Shown: positions 17,914 through 27,025, numbered from the stretch's first letter. The stretch is 64,000 nt of DNA from Bradyrhizobium semiaridum (GCF_020329505.1 NZ_JAGKJJ010000020.1:62001-126000), one strand, 5' to 3'. Made by a program: numbers and translations. Notes: generated by a model not told the origin, from the sequence alone.

Positions 17914-18492
17914 CTATTTCGGCTGCCGTCCGAGCATGTAGAACTCGTCGTTCGGCCGCATGCCGGTGACATTGGCCAGCCGGTTCGAGAGTGCGAAGAA
18001 GGCCGCGACCGCGGCGATGTCCCAGACGTCGTCGTTGCTGAAGCCGTGGGCGGCGACAACAGCGAAATCGGCCTCCGAAACCTCCTCGGCGGCGCGGCTC
18101 ACCTTCATCGCGAAGTCGAGCATCGCGCGCTGCCGCGGCGTGATGTCGGCCTTGCGGTAGTTCACCGCGATCTGGTCGGCGATCAGCGGGTTCTTGGCGC
18201 GGATCCGCAGAATCGCGCCGTGGGCGATCACGCAATACTGGCACTGGTTGGCGGCGCTGGTCGCCACCACGATCATCTCGCGCTCGGCTTTGGAAAGGCC
18301 GCTTTCCTTCTCCATCAGCGCGTCGTGATAGGCGAAGAAGGCGCGAAACTCGTCGGGACGATAGGCCAGCGTCAGGAACACGTTCGGCACGAAGCCGGAC
18401 TTCTCCTGCACCTCCAGGATGCGGGTGCGGATATCCTCGGGCAATTTGTCGAGGGCGGGCGTCGGGAAGCGGGTTGCGGCAGTCTGCGTCAT
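17914..18492 (-). CDS. AhpD-like / carboxymuconolactone decarboxylase family peroxidase-related protein
   Basis: 192 residues with the AhpD-type redox motif CQYCVIAH (C-x-x-C followed by His) in a helical bundle, and the C-terminal NDDVWDIAAVAAFFALSNRLAN typical of the 'peroxidase-related enzyme' subgroup. The family uses the CxxC pair for peroxide or alkylhydroperoxide reduction. The ATG at 18492 (MTQTAATRFP) begins the family-like sequence; the extension to 18561 looks spurious. It converges on the ParB-like gene. Confidence 0.82.
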   Translation of the reverse strand: MTQTAATRFPTPALDKLPEDIRTRILEVQEKSGFVPNVFLTLAYRPDEFRAFFAYHDALMEKESGLSKAEREMIVVATSAANQCQYCVIAHGAILRIRAKNPLIADQIAVNYRKADITPRQRAMLDFAMKVSRAAEEVSEADFAVVAAHGFSNDDVWDIAAVAAFFALSNRLANVTGMRPNDEFYMLGRQPK

Positions 18493-18590
18493 GAGCTGGT
18501 TCCGGCATGCCGCAGAAATGCGGCGTCGCACGAACCATAGTGGATGACGGATCGGGCGCAAGGCGCAGCAGCGCCCTGGCGTATTGGATG

Positions 18591-20351
18591 TCAGCGCAGC
18601 GGCTTCTTCAGCAGCGAGAAGCGATCCGGATCGAGCCCCAGCGAGGGCTGCAACATCGGGGCTTCCGCCGGTGCCATGGTGCGCGGCGGCGGTGGCGGGT
18701 TGAAGCCGCGGTCGTTCAGGCCGGGATCGTTGGGCACGTCGCGATGCGAGGTGGCGCCGCGCCAGCGTTCCAGCACGGCGCTGACGAAATGCAGGTCATG
18801 GCCGGCGGTGACCGAGGGCACCGTCGCGATGGTGGCCTCGCCGCGCGGCAGTTGATGCGGCGGCACTTCCTTGAAGCGCAGCCGCGTCGGCAGCGCGACG
18901 CCTTCGCCGAACGCCAGCACCTCGCGGGTGCCGAGCGAGGGGACGAACGACAGCAAATTGGCGGCGGCGTCCGAGACCGCGGAACGCAGCAGCGCCTGGT
19001 CGCGGTCGTTGGCAAGACGCATCGTGAACAGCGTGTTGCACTGGGAGATGATGGTGGCGTCGAGCTCGGCCGGACGCTGGGTGATGAGACCGAGATAAAC
19101 GCCGTATTTGCGGCCTTCCTTGGCGATGCGCGACACCGCCTTGCGGGTCGGGCCGAAGCCGATGTTGCGGTCGGCCGAGGCGTAGCGGTGCGCTTCCTCG
19201 CAGACGAACAGCATCGGCGAGACGCCGTCGCTCCACAGCCCGAAATCGAATGCCATCCGGCACAACACCGACACCACCGAATCGACGACTTCGGCCGGGA
19301 AGCCGGCGAGCTGCATGATGGTCATCGGCTTGCCGTTGGCGGGCAGGCGGAACAGATGGCTGATCACCTCGGCCATGGTGTCGCCGCCGACATTGGCGTT
19401 GTCGAACATGAAGGCATAGCGCGGGTCGTTGCGCACCGCGTCGATACGCGAGATCAGCTTGTGATAGATGATGCGCGAGGAGCGGTTCTCCAGCTTGCCC
19501 ATCCGCTCGTCGATCAGCGACAGCAGGTCGACCAGGCGATAGGGCACCGGCGTGTCGACGGTGTAGCCGATCTGCTTGGGATCGACGCGCTTCAACCCGA
19601 GGCCGACGCGGTCGGAGTTCTGGTACTGGGTGTAGATGCCCTTGGCGATCGGGATCACCTCGGCGAGGATGTCGAGCTCTTCCGGCACGCCCGGCCGGCC
19701 GCCGAACAGCACGTCGACGATCTCTTCGAAGTTGAACAGCCAGAACGGCAGCTTCAGGTTTCGCGGATTGAGTACCTGGGCGCGCTCGCCGAAGCAGCGG
19801 CCATATTCGTTGTGCACGTCGAGCAGGAAGATGCGCAGGTTCGGCCGCGACTTCAGGATCTCGTTGAGCAGCAGTGACACGCCGGTGGATTTGCCGACGC
19901 CGGTCGAGCCGAGCACCGCGAAATGCTTGGAGAGCATTTCCTCGATGTCGACATAGGCGATCACCGAGCGATCCTGTTGCAGCGTGCCGACATTGATCTG
20001 GTCCGAACCGCTCGGCGCATAGACCGTGCGCAGCTCCTGGTTGGTGATCAGCTCGGTGGCGTCGCCGATGGTGGGATAGTGGGTGACGCCGCGCTGGAAT
20101 TTCGGGCGATCGCCGCCGAGGATTTCACCGAGCAGGTCGACGGAGGCGGTCGCGATGTATTCGTCCGACGGCAGCAGGTTCTCGCACGATACTTCGGTGA
20201 TCATGGCGACGATGACCGAGCTCGCGCAGCGGATGCTGACGAACCGGCCGACGGTGGCACGCATTTCGGAAAGCGGCATCTGGCCGCCGGCCAGGAGTCC
20301 CACCCGGGCCTGCGAGCCGCGCACGGAGATCACACGTCCAAAGGAAGTCAC
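18591..20351 (-). CDS. HerA-type DNA translocase ATPase
   Basis: About 586 residues. An N-terminal HAS-barrel (FGRVISVRGSQARVG) is followed by a HerA/FtsK-like ATPase core with Walker A GSTGVGKST, Walker B RIFLLDVHNEYG and the VCEEAHRY sensor region. HerA ATPases form hexamers that move DNA, usually with a nuclease partner. The GTG at 20351 is preferred over the TTG at 20390, because it overlaps the stop of an upstream ORF as GTGA and the barrel begins right there. No nurA-like nuclease or SIR2/DUF4297 partner is adjacent. Confidence 0.82.
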   Translation of the reverse strand: MTSFGRVISVRGSQARVGLLAGGQMPLSEMRATVGRFVSIRCASSVIVAMITEVSCENLLPSDEYIATASVDLLGEILGGDRPKFQRGVTHYPTIGDATELITNQELRTVYAPSGSDQINVGTLQQDRSVIAYVDIEEMLSKHFAVLGSTGVGKSTGVSLLLNEILKSRPNLRIFLLDVHNEYGRCFGERAQVLNPRNLKLPFWLFNFEEIVDVLFGGRPGVPEELDILAEVIPIAKGIYTQYQNSDRVGLGLKRVDPKQIGYTVDTPVPYRLVDLLSLIDERMGKLENRSSRIIYHKLISRIDAVRNDPRYAFMFDNANVGGDTMAEVISHLFRLPANGKPMTIMQLAGFPAEVVDSVVSVLCRMAFDFGLWSDGVSPMLFVCEEAHRYASADRNIGFGPTRKAVSRIAKEGRKYGVYLGLITQRPAELDATIISQCNTLFTMRLANDRDQALLRSAVSDAAANLLSFVPSLGTREVLAFGEGVALPTRLRFKEVPPHQLPRGEATIATVPSVTAGHDLHFVSAVLERWRGATSHRDVPNDPGLNDRGFNPPPPPRTMAPAEAPMLQPSLGLDPDRFSLLKKPLR

Positions 20352-20653
20352 GTCGATGCCTGGCTCGCTACTGGAAAATGTCCGGACCAATATGCCCGGT
20401 CGGGGTTGGAAAAACCGTTAAATCGGCGCAGTTCCGGATCGGCTAAATCTACACCTTTCAAGTGACGATTTGTTTCTATCATGCGGCGAACCGTTGCGTC
20501 TTCGCGTGCTTCGGTGGCCAATTCGTCGCTTTCCGGCACAGGCGCCGGTTGTTTCCGGATGTTTCCGTTAACGCCGGATTCACCATCTCCGCGGAGAGCC
20601 GTCGGCAGTCCCAAGTCCGCGGAGCTGAGCGCGATCGTGGCACCTTGTACCAT
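20348..20653 (-). CDS. Candidate small ORF translationally coupled to herA
   Basis: A frame of up to 101 residues from ATG 20653 (or 44 residues from ATG 20482) ends in a TGA at 20350-20348 that overlaps the herA GTG by four bases. The C-terminal part (HLKGVDLADPELRRFNGF, then NPDRAYWSG) reads like real protein. No family is recognised, and neither start has a convincing ribosome site. Otherwise the 390 nt between herA and the GGDEF gene would be empty. Confidence 0.35.
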   Translation of the reverse strand: MVQGATIALSSADLGLPTALRGDGESGVNGNIRKQPAPVPESDELATEAREDATVRRMIETNRHLKGVDLADPELRRFNGFSNPDRAYWSGHFPVASQAST

Positions 20654-20741
20654 GGTATCTTGTAACCGATCGCTAACTGCAAGTCGTAACGCCCTTTCCA
20701 CTTGTGCCGCGTAACGATGCCGCGCCCCCGGGGAGATCAGC

Positions 20742-22634
20742 GTGAGCATCGAACACCGCAATGCCTCATCTGCGAGCGCCGAGATCGGCTCGACCAAAGC
20801 GCTTGCCTTCTGTGCGGGCCTGTTGGTGGGCAGCCTGCTCGGCAGCGCAACGGCAAACTTGAGCATGCGCGAAGGCCTGCTGATGGCGGCCGTGGTCGTT
20901 CTCGCCGTCATGATCCTGCTGTTGCTGAAGCGCCATCAGGTCTCGGACGAGCGGCTGGCCGTCGAACGCCGCAACCTCTCGACGGCGGTGAACAATATTC
21001 CGCAGGGGCTCGTGCTCTACGACGCGTCGGCGCGGATCATCATCTGCAATCGTACCTATATCGAGATGTTCGGGCTCTCGTCCGACGTGGCCAAGCCGGG
21101 CTGCACCATGCAGCGCCTGATCGCGCACCGTCAGGAGACCGGCTCGTTCGATGGCGACGTCGACGCGTTCTGCAACGCCATCATCAGCAGCGTCCGTCTC
21201 GGCAGGGGCACCCGTCAGCTGACGGAGGCGCCGGGCGGGCGCGCGATCGAGATCGTCAACAAGCCGCTGCAGGAAGGCGGCTGGGTCGCGACCATCGAGG
21301 ACATCACCGAGCGCACGCGCACCGAGAAGAAGATCGCCCACATGGCGCATTACGATGCGCTGACCGAGCTGCCCAATCGCGTGCTGTTCCGCGACCGGCT
21401 GGAGCAGGCGCTGCAAGCGGTCCGGCCCGGCGAGCAGGTCGCCGTGATGTATATCGACATCGACGAATTCAAGAGCGTCAACGACGCGCTCGGCCACCAG
21501 ATCGGCGACGAGCTGCTGAGGGTGATCGCCGATCGCCTGCGCTCCTGCGTCGGGAGCAGCGACGTCGCGGCGCGGCTCGGCGGCGACGAGTTTGCCGTGA
21601 TCCAGACCGGCATCCGGAGCCAGACCGAGACCATGCAGCTGTTGGCCGCGATCTATCGGGAGATCCGTCAGCCGGTCGACTGCACCGGGCATCTGATCAC
21701 GACGGATGCCAGCATCGGCATCGCAATGGCGCCCAGCGACGGCCTCGACCTCGATCAATTGCTGCGCAACGCCGACCTCGCGCTGTACGGGGCGAAGAGC
21801 GACGGCCGCCGCACCTACCGCTTCTTCGAGCCCGGCATGGATGCACGCGCCAAGGCGCGGCGCAGCCTCGAGCTGGAGCTGCGCCAGGCGATCGCCGATG
21901 GCGGCTTCGAGCTGCATTATCAGCCGCTGCTTCATCTCGAGCACGACCGGATCAGCTGCTGCGAGGCGCTGCTCAGATGGCGGCATCCCGAACGCGGCAC
22001 CATCTCGCCCGCGGATTTCATCCCGGTTGCCGAAGAAACCGGCCTGATCAACGAACTCGGCCACTGGGTGCTCAACACAGCCTGCCGTGAAGCGGTGAAC
22101 TGGCCGGATCACGTTCATGTCGCGGTCAACGTGTCCCCGATCCAGTTCAAGAGCCAGACTCTGGCGCTCAACGTCGCCGCGGCGCTCGCGGCTTCGGGGC
22201 TCGCGGCCTCGCGGCTCGAGCTCGAGATCACCGAGGCCGTGCTGATCCGCGACGACGATGCCGCGCTCGACATGCTGCATCAGTTGCGCGAGCTCGGGGT
22301 GAGGATCGCGCTCGACGATTTCGGCACCGGCTATTCCTCGCTGAGCTATCTGCAGCGCTTCCCGTTCGACAAGATCAAGATCGATCGAGCCTTCATCGAG
22401 GACCTCAGCGGCGCCGGGGCCTCGTCGACCATCGTCCAGGCCGTGGTGAACATCGCGGCCGCCAGCGACATGACGACCACGGCCGAGGGCGTCGAGACTG
22501 AGCAGCAGCGCAACATGCTCCACATTCTCGGCTGTACCGAGATGCAGGGCTATCTGTTCAGCCGGCCGGTGGCGGCCACCGAGATCCGCAAGCTGCTGGC
22601 GTCGGAGCGGGAGCGGGCGGCCTCGGTCGCCTGA
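20742..22634 (+). CDS. PAS-GGDEF-EAL cyclic-di-GMP protein, membrane anchored
   Basis: 630 residues. Two membrane helices lie near the N-terminus (about 22-42 and 47-63). A PAS-like sensor (NNIPQGLVLYDASARIIICN), a GGDEF domain with intact RLGGDEF and an EAL domain with CEALLRWRHP, DDFGTGYSS and EGVETEQQ follow in that order. Both catalytic signatures are complete, so it could make or degrade c-di-GMP. The RxxD product-inhibition site before GGDEF reads GSSD, so feedback inhibition is probably lost. The GTG start at 20742 has GGGGAGA upstream. Confidence 0.88.
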   Translation: MSIEHRNASSASAEIGSTKALAFCAGLLVGSLLGSATANLSMREGLLMAAVVVLAVMILLLLKRHQVSDERLAVERRNLSTAVNNIPQGLVLYDASARIIICNRTYIEMFGLSSDVAKPGCTMQRLIAHRQETGSFDGDVDAFCNAIISSVRLGRGTRQLTEAPGGRAIEIVNKPLQEGGWVATIEDITERTRTEKKIAHMAHYDALTELPNRVLFRDRLEQALQAVRPGEQVAVMYIDIDEFKSVNDALGHQIGDELLRVIADRLRSCVGSSDVAARLGGDEFAVIQTGIRSQTETMQLLAAIYREIRQPVDCTGHLITTDASIGIAMAPSDGLDLDQLLRNADLALYGAKSDGRRTYRFFEPGMDARAKARRSLELELRQAIADGGFELHYQPLLHLEHDRISCCEALLRWRHPERGTISPADFIPVAEETGLINELGHWVLNTACREAVNWPDHVHVAVNVSPIQFKSQTLALNVAAALAASGLAASRLELEITEAVLIRDDDAALDMLHQLRELGVRIALDDFGTGYSSLSYLQRFPFDKIKIDRAFIEDLSGAGASSTIVQAVVNIAAASDMTTTAEGVETEQQRNMLHILGCTEMQGYLFSRPVAATEIRKLLASERERAASVA

Positions 22635-22680
22635 CGATCTCCGCCGTCGTTGTCCCGCAGGGCCGCGACCCAATAATTTG

Positions 22681-22717
22681 TTGACGAGACCTAATCATTT
22701 GTACACTAGTACAAATG
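22681..22717 (+). promoter_or_regulatory. Palindromic operator overlapping a promoter before the dioxygenase gene
   Basis: A perfect inverted repeat with 9-bp arms (CATTTGTAC, 4 nt, GTACAAATG) occupies 22696-22717. A TTGACG hexamer at 22681-22686 and TACACT at 22702-22707 could be -35 and -10, though the 15-nt spacing is short. The palindrome would then cover the -10 region, the usual arrangement for repression. The symmetry and TTGTAC/GTACAA core suit a GntR- or TetR-type dimer; no such regulator gene is in the window. Confidence 0.6.
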
Positions 22718-22784
22718 TGCGCGACGCCGCTGGCCGGCCCGGGAAGCTCGCCGATGCGGCGTTGCCGCGCCAGGAGACCGCCTC

Positions 22785-23747
22785 ATGCAGCCCGAACCGA
22801 TCTTCGATCTCGCCCATCTCGGTCACATGGAGCTGTTGACGCCGAAACCGGACGAGAGCCTGGCCTTCTTCGTCGACGTCATGGGCATGACGGTCAGCGG
22901 CCGCAACGGCGAGTCGGTCTATCTGCGCGGCTGGGACGATTACGAGCGCTATTCGCTGAAGCTGACGGCGTCGAAGACATCGGGCATGGAGCACATGGCG
23001 CTGCGGGCGCGCAGTCCGCAGGCGCTCGAACGCCGTGTCGCGGCGCTCAAAGGCTCCGGCTTCGACATCGGCTGGGTCGATGGCGACATGGGGCAGGGGC
23101 CGGCCTTCCGCTGCCGCGATCCCGACGGTCACGTCATCGAGCTCTATTACGAGACCGAGTGGTACGAGGCGCCGAGCGAGCTGAAACCGGCGCTGAAGAA
23201 CCAGGCGCAGCGCTTTCCGGCGCGCGGCGTCAATGTCCGGCGGCTCGACCACCTCAACTGCCTCGCGGTCAACATCAGGGCCAACCGCCTGTTCTTCGAA
23301 AACTATCTGGGCTGCCGGACCACCGAGCAGATCGTGCTGAACGACGGCACCGAAGCTGCGATGTGGATGACGATGTCGAACAAGAGCTACGATTTCGCCT
23401 ATACGCGCGACCATTACGGCAAGGCCGGCCGCTTCCATCACGTCACCTACGCGCTCGACAGCCGCGAGGAGATCCTGCGCGCGGCCGACATCTTCCTCGA
23501 GCATGGCGTGCATATCGAGACCGGGCCGCACAAGCACGCAATCCAGCAGACTTTCTTCCTCTACGTCTACGAGCCCGGCGGCAACCGCGTCGAGGTCGCC
23601 AATGCCGGCGCGCGCCTGATCCTCGCGCCGGACTGGAAGCCGATCGTCTGGACCGAGGAGGAGCGCAAGAAGGGCCAGGCCTGGGGTCTGAAGACCATAG
23701 AGTCGTTCCACACCCACGGCACGCCGCCGGTGACGGGCCACAACTAG
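22785..23747 (+). CDS. Extradiol ring-cleavage dioxygenase (catechol 2,3-dioxygenase type, VOC family)
   Basis: 320 residues with two VOC modules. The first runs from FDLAHLGHMELLTPKPDESLAFF to RDPDGHVIELYYE; the second carries the metal site with HLN in RLDHLNCLAVNI, FHHVTYALD and the final glutamate in EPGGNRVEVANAG. These are the 2-His-1-carboxylate ligands for Fe(II) of type I extradiol dioxygenases, which cleave catechols next to the diol. The aromatic substrate is not evident, and no other catabolic gene lies beside it. A strong operator palindrome precedes it. Confidence 0.85.
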   Translation: MQPEPIFDLAHLGHMELLTPKPDESLAFFVDVMGMTVSGRNGESVYLRGWDDYERYSLKLTASKTSGMEHMALRARSPQALERRVAALKGSGFDIGWVDGDMGQGPAFRCRDPDGHVIELYYETEWYEAPSELKPALKNQAQRFPARGVNVRRLDHLNCLAVNIRANRLFFENYLGCRTTEQIVLNDGTEAAMWMTMSNKSYDFAYTRDHYGKAGRFHHVTYALDSREEILRAADIFLEHGVHIETGPHKHAIQQTFFLYVYEPGGNRVEVANAGARLILAPDWKPIVWTEEERKKGQAWGLKTIESFHTHGTPPVTGHN

Positions 23748-23892
23748 AGCGGCTGCGATTCCGCAGAGCACGACATCACGTCGATACGCCGCCGCGATCA
23801 CGCGCGCTCGATGACGGCAATCACGGATATGATCCGGTTCGAGCGGCTGACACGGCGCAGCGCTGATGCGCGAACCGACGGGAATAGCCACC

Positions 23893-24375
23893 ATGGCAGG
23901 AAAGACGTCCAAGACGCCGGCGAAGCGTACGAAGAAGACCGCAAGCAAGAGCGCTGTAAAGCGCAGCACTTCAAAGCCGAGCCTTCTCTCCGGCGGCAAT
24001 CCACAGATTGCCAAGGGGTATGGCGACGCTCCCGTGCAAGCCTACATCGCTGCGATGCCGGGCTGGAAGCGCGAGGTCGGGCGCAGCCTCGATGCGCTCA
24101 TCGTGCGCACCGTGCCCCACGTGCACAAGGCGGTGAAGTGGAACTCGCCATTCTACGGCCTCGAAGGCCAGGGCTGGTTTCTCAGCTTCCACGTCTTCGC
24201 GCGCTACGTCAAAGTGGCGTTCTTTCGCGGCACGTCGCTGCAACCCGTGCCGCCGGGCGAGTCCAAACATCAGTATACGCGTTATCTCGATATTCATGAG
24301 CACGACGAATTCGATGAAGCGCAGTTCGCCGCCTGGGTGAAGCAGGCCAGCCAATTGCCCGGCGAGCGCATATGA
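23893..24375 (+). CDS. DUF1801 domain protein
   Basis: 160 residues. A lysine-rich N-terminal tail of about 35 residues precedes a DUF1801 (YdhG-like) domain marked by VQAYIAAMPGWKREVGRSLDALI, HKAVKWNSPFYG and the FFRGTSL segment. The function of the family is not established; the basic tail suggests nucleic acid contact. ATG 23893 begins the tail; the longer frame from 23866 is less plausible. Confidence 0.75.
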   Translation: MAGKTSKTPAKRTKKTASKSAVKRSTSKPSLLSGGNPQIAKGYGDAPVQAYIAAMPGWKREVGRSLDALIVRTVPHVHKAVKWNSPFYGLEGQGWFLSFHVFARYVKVAFFRGTSLQPVPPGESKHQYTRYLDIHEHDEFDEAQFAAWVKQASQLPGERI

Positions 24376-24521
24376 GCGGTCACAGCGGCGACGACTATCC
24401 GGCGTTGATTGCGGTGAAGGCGACTGGCCTTGCATGCGTGCTCCTATCGTCGCGGGCAGTTGATCGGGCACAGCGCACGCGATCGTTGCTCGGCCTCAAT
24501 CGTCGGCAGGCTCAGCTTCTC

Positions 24522-24592
24522 AGCATGATCTCCGCGCAACGCGCTCCGCGTTTGCCGCGAGCGAAAACCGCTTCAGTTTTCCGGATCATGCT
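24522..24592. repeat. Inverted intergenic repeat AGCATGATC ... GATCATGCT
   Basis: Perfect 9-bp arms at 24522-24530 and 24584-24592 enclose GCGAAAACCGCTTCAGTTTTCCG-like sequence. This is the widespread rhizobial 'GGAAAACCGCTTC...GGATCATGCT' repeat. The surrounding 24376-24630 holds no convincing gene. Confidence 0.65.
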
Positions 24593-24630
24593 CTAGGCTG
24601 CGTCGACACGAATGCCAGAGGAAAACGTCG

Positions 24631-25905
24631 ATGAGCGAACAGACGGACAGGCGCGTGCGGGAGGCGTCTCGCAGGCATTTCCTTCAGGCGGGTGCGGCGC
24701 TGGCCGGCGGCTCTGCGGTGGCGGGGCTCGGAAGTTCGCGCGCGCTTGCCGAATCCGGGAATAATCTTCCACCCAATGTGCCGGAATGGATGAAAGCACC
24801 TGGCGATCCCATGGGCAGCCAGCCCTACGGTACGCCCTCGGTGCATGAGAAGGGCGTCGTCAAGAACATCTCCAAGACGCTGCAACAGTACATCTCGGCC
24901 TCGGGCCGCACGCCGCTGCAGGATCTCGACGGCATTATCACGCCGAACGGCCTGTTCTACGAGCGCCATCATGGCGGCGTGCCGACCATCGATCCGGCCG
25001 AGCACCGGCTGATGCTGCACGGCATGGTCGACCGTCCGCTGCTGTTCACGATGGAGGATATCCGTCGTTTCCCGTCGCAGTCGCGGATCCATTTCATCGA
25101 ATGCTCCGGCAATCCGGTCTATACCAAACCCTATGGCAAGACCGCCTCGGACCTTGTCGGTCTCGTCAGCTGCGCCGAATGGACCGGCGTGCCGCTGAAG
25201 ACCGTGCTTGATGAAGCCGGCCTGCAGGCGGGCGCCAAATGGATCGTCGCCGAGGGCGCCGATGCCGCGGCGCTGACGCGCAGCATTCCGATCGAGAAAT
25301 GCCTCGACGACGCCATGCTGGTCTACAGCCAGAACGGCGAGCGGCTGCGGCCGCAGCAAGGCTATCCGCTGCGGCTGTTGCTGCCCGGCTTCGAAGGCAA
25401 CATGAACGTGAAGTGGCTGCGCCGGCTCAAGGTGGTGGCCGAGCCGGCCTATTCGCGCGAGGAGACCTCGAAATACACCGACCCGATGCCCGACGGCACC
25501 GCGCGGGAATTCACCTTCTACATGGAAGCCAAGTCGATCATCACGCGCCCCTCGGGCGGCCAGCGCTTGAGCGCGAGGGGCTTTTGCGAGATCACGGGGC
25601 TCGCCTGGAGCGGCCACGGCAAGATCAAGCGTGTCGAAGTCTCGGTCGATGACGGCAAGAGCTGGCAGGACGCCGAATTGCAGGAGCCCGTGCTGACGCG
25701 GGCATTGACGCGCTTCCGCTTGCCATGGCGCTGGGACGGCAGCCCCGCCGTGATCCAGAGCCGCGCCACCGACGAGACCGGCTATGTGCAGCCGACGCTC
25801 GCCGAACTGGTGGCGGTGCGCGGTCTCAATTCCTTCTACCACAACAACGCGATCTGGCCGTGGCGGATCGATGCGAATGGCGAGGTGAGCAATGCGCAGG
25901 CTTGA
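24631..25905 (+). CDS. soxC: Sulfite dehydrogenase SoxC, molybdopterin subunit
   Basis: 424 residues. A twin-arginine signal (SRRHFLQAGAALAGG) directs a folded molybdenum protein to the periplasm. The oxidoreductase domain includes the molybdenum-ligand cysteine in HFIECSGNPVYTKP, GMVDRPLLFTMEDIRRFPS, and a dimerisation domain with RVEVSVDDGKSWQDAEL. It matches the SoxC branch of the sulfite oxidase family. The cytochrome gene starts 14 nt before its stop, so the two are co-translated. The rest of the sox cluster (soxXYZAB) is absent here. Confidence 0.88.
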   Translation: MSEQTDRRVREASRRHFLQAGAALAGGSAVAGLGSSRALAESGNNLPPNVPEWMKAPGDPMGSQPYGTPSVHEKGVVKNISKTLQQYISASGRTPLQDLDGIITPNGLFYERHHGGVPTIDPAEHRLMLHGMVDRPLLFTMEDIRRFPSQSRIHFIECSGNPVYTKPYGKTASDLVGLVSCAEWTGVPLKTVLDEAGLQAGAKWIVAEGADAAALTRSIPIEKCLDDAMLVYSQNGERLRPQQGYPLRLLLPGFEGNMNVKWLRRLKVVAEPAYSREETSKYTDPMPDGTAREFTFYMEAKSIITRPSGGQRLSARGFCEITGLAWSGHGKIKRVEVSVDDGKSWQDAELQEPVLTRALTRFRLPWRWDGSPAVIQSRATDETGYVQPTLAELVAVRGLNSFYHNNAIWPWRIDANGEVSNAQA

Positions 25906-26437
25906 TCTCGAGGCAGCGCTGCTGGCCGGCGCGATCGCGCTGCTCGGCGCCGGGGCGCAGGCCGAGGAGCGCTACGGCATCGGGCGGCCGGCGACTCCGG
26001 CGGAGATCGCCGGCTGGAATATCGACATCGGGCGCGACGGCGCCAACCTGCCGGCCGGCAGCGGCAGTGTCGTGCGCGGCCGCATCGTGTTCGCCGAGCA
26101 ATGTGCGGCATGTCACGGCGACAAGGGGCAGGGCGGGGTTGGCGACCGGCTGGTCGGCGGGCAGGGCACGCTGGCGAGCCCCAAGCCGATCCGCACCGTC
26201 GGCAGCTACTGGCCCTATGCGCCGACGCTGTTCGACTATATCAGGCGGGCCATGCCGCAGAATGCGCCGCAGTCGCTCAGCGATGACGACGTCTACGCGG
26301 TGTCGGCCTATGTGCTCAGTCTCAACGGCGTCGTCCCCGACAATGCGGTGCTCGATGCCAAATCGCTCGCGGCGATCAGGATGCCGAACCGCGACGGCTT
26401 CGTCTCCGATCCGCGGCCGGACGTGCATAACCACTGA
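25892..26437 (+). CDS. soxD: c-type cytochrome subunit of sulfite dehydrogenase (SoxD-like, one heme)
   Basis: 181 residues with a signal peptide (cleavage after AQA, about residue 25), one heme-binding CAACH motif at about residue 70 and a C-terminal part with a likely Met ligand (AMPQNAPQSLSDDDVYAVSAYVLSLNG). It overlaps soxC by 14 nt and should accept electrons from it. Classical Paracoccus SoxD is about twice this length with two heme domains, so this is the short single-heme form. Confidence 0.83.
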   Translation: MRRLDLEAALLAGAIALLGAGAQAEERYGIGRPATPAEIAGWNIDIGRDGANLPAGSGSVVRGRIVFAEQCAACHGDKGQGGVGDRLVGGQGTLASPKPIRTVGSYWPYAPTLFDYIRRAMPQNAPQSLSDDDVYAVSAYVLSLNGVVPDNAVLDAKSLAAIRMPNRDGFVSDPRPDVHNH

Positions 26438-26615
26438 CAGGCGCACAGAGAGCCGTCATTGGCGTCACCTGTTGTGCTGCGCGGGGATGCCGCCTCGCAG
26501 CATCGTGACCTGCGCGGCCCCTGTGAGCCGAACTGAACCGCCACTAAATCAAGCGCGTGCAGGGCCGGCGCTGCCGTTCCCGGATCATTTTCAATTGATG
26601 CACCGGAGACATCAT

Positions 26616-26915
26616 ATGGCCGGCTTCAAGGCTGTTGCAGCCGCTGCGCTGCTGGTGGGAGTGACGCTTGTGCCGGCCGTCGCCCAGATTTCGGAGCCGG
26701 CGACTTTTGATGCACAGAATCCCGGACGGAGCGCAATCGATGGCGGCGCCCTGACGCCCTGGGGCGAGGCCCGGGCTGCGCAGCGCGGCAATCCGGCTGA
26801 CGCCTATGGCGCCGTGCCGCCGGCGGCATCGCCCGGCTGTGCCCGCTACCACTCCTTCGATCCCGCGTCGGGCACCTACCTCGCCCGCGACGGTCGGCGG
26901 CATGCCTGCCGGTAG
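26616..26915 (+). CDS. Small exported BA14K-like protein
   Basis: 99 residues: a signal peptide (cleavage after AVA, about residue 23), a low-complexity middle, and a C-terminal CARYHSFDPASGTYLARDG module with a closing HAC. That module is the signature of BA14K-like exported proteins frequent in Bradyrhizobium. The mature protein has two cysteines that could pair. The start has CACCGGAG upstream. The role is unknown. Confidence 0.65.
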   Translation: MAGFKAVAAAALLVGVTLVPAVAQISEPATFDAQNPGRSAIDGGALTPWGEARAAQRGNPADAYGAVPPAASPGCARYHSFDPASGTYLARDGRRHACR

Positions 26916-27025
26916 GTTGCGGTCGCACACCGGATATTGTGTCGCAGTTGTGAACGCGAACCCGGCTCGATCGAACACAGTATCTGTTAGTACGTTGAAC
27001 AGGAACTAAACTTGAGGATTCGACC

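Noticed and set aside
24372..24596. Open frame overlapping the DUF1801 stop by ATGA
   Set aside because: Its second half is the common intergenic repeat with AGCATGATC arms, so the frame is most likely accidental.
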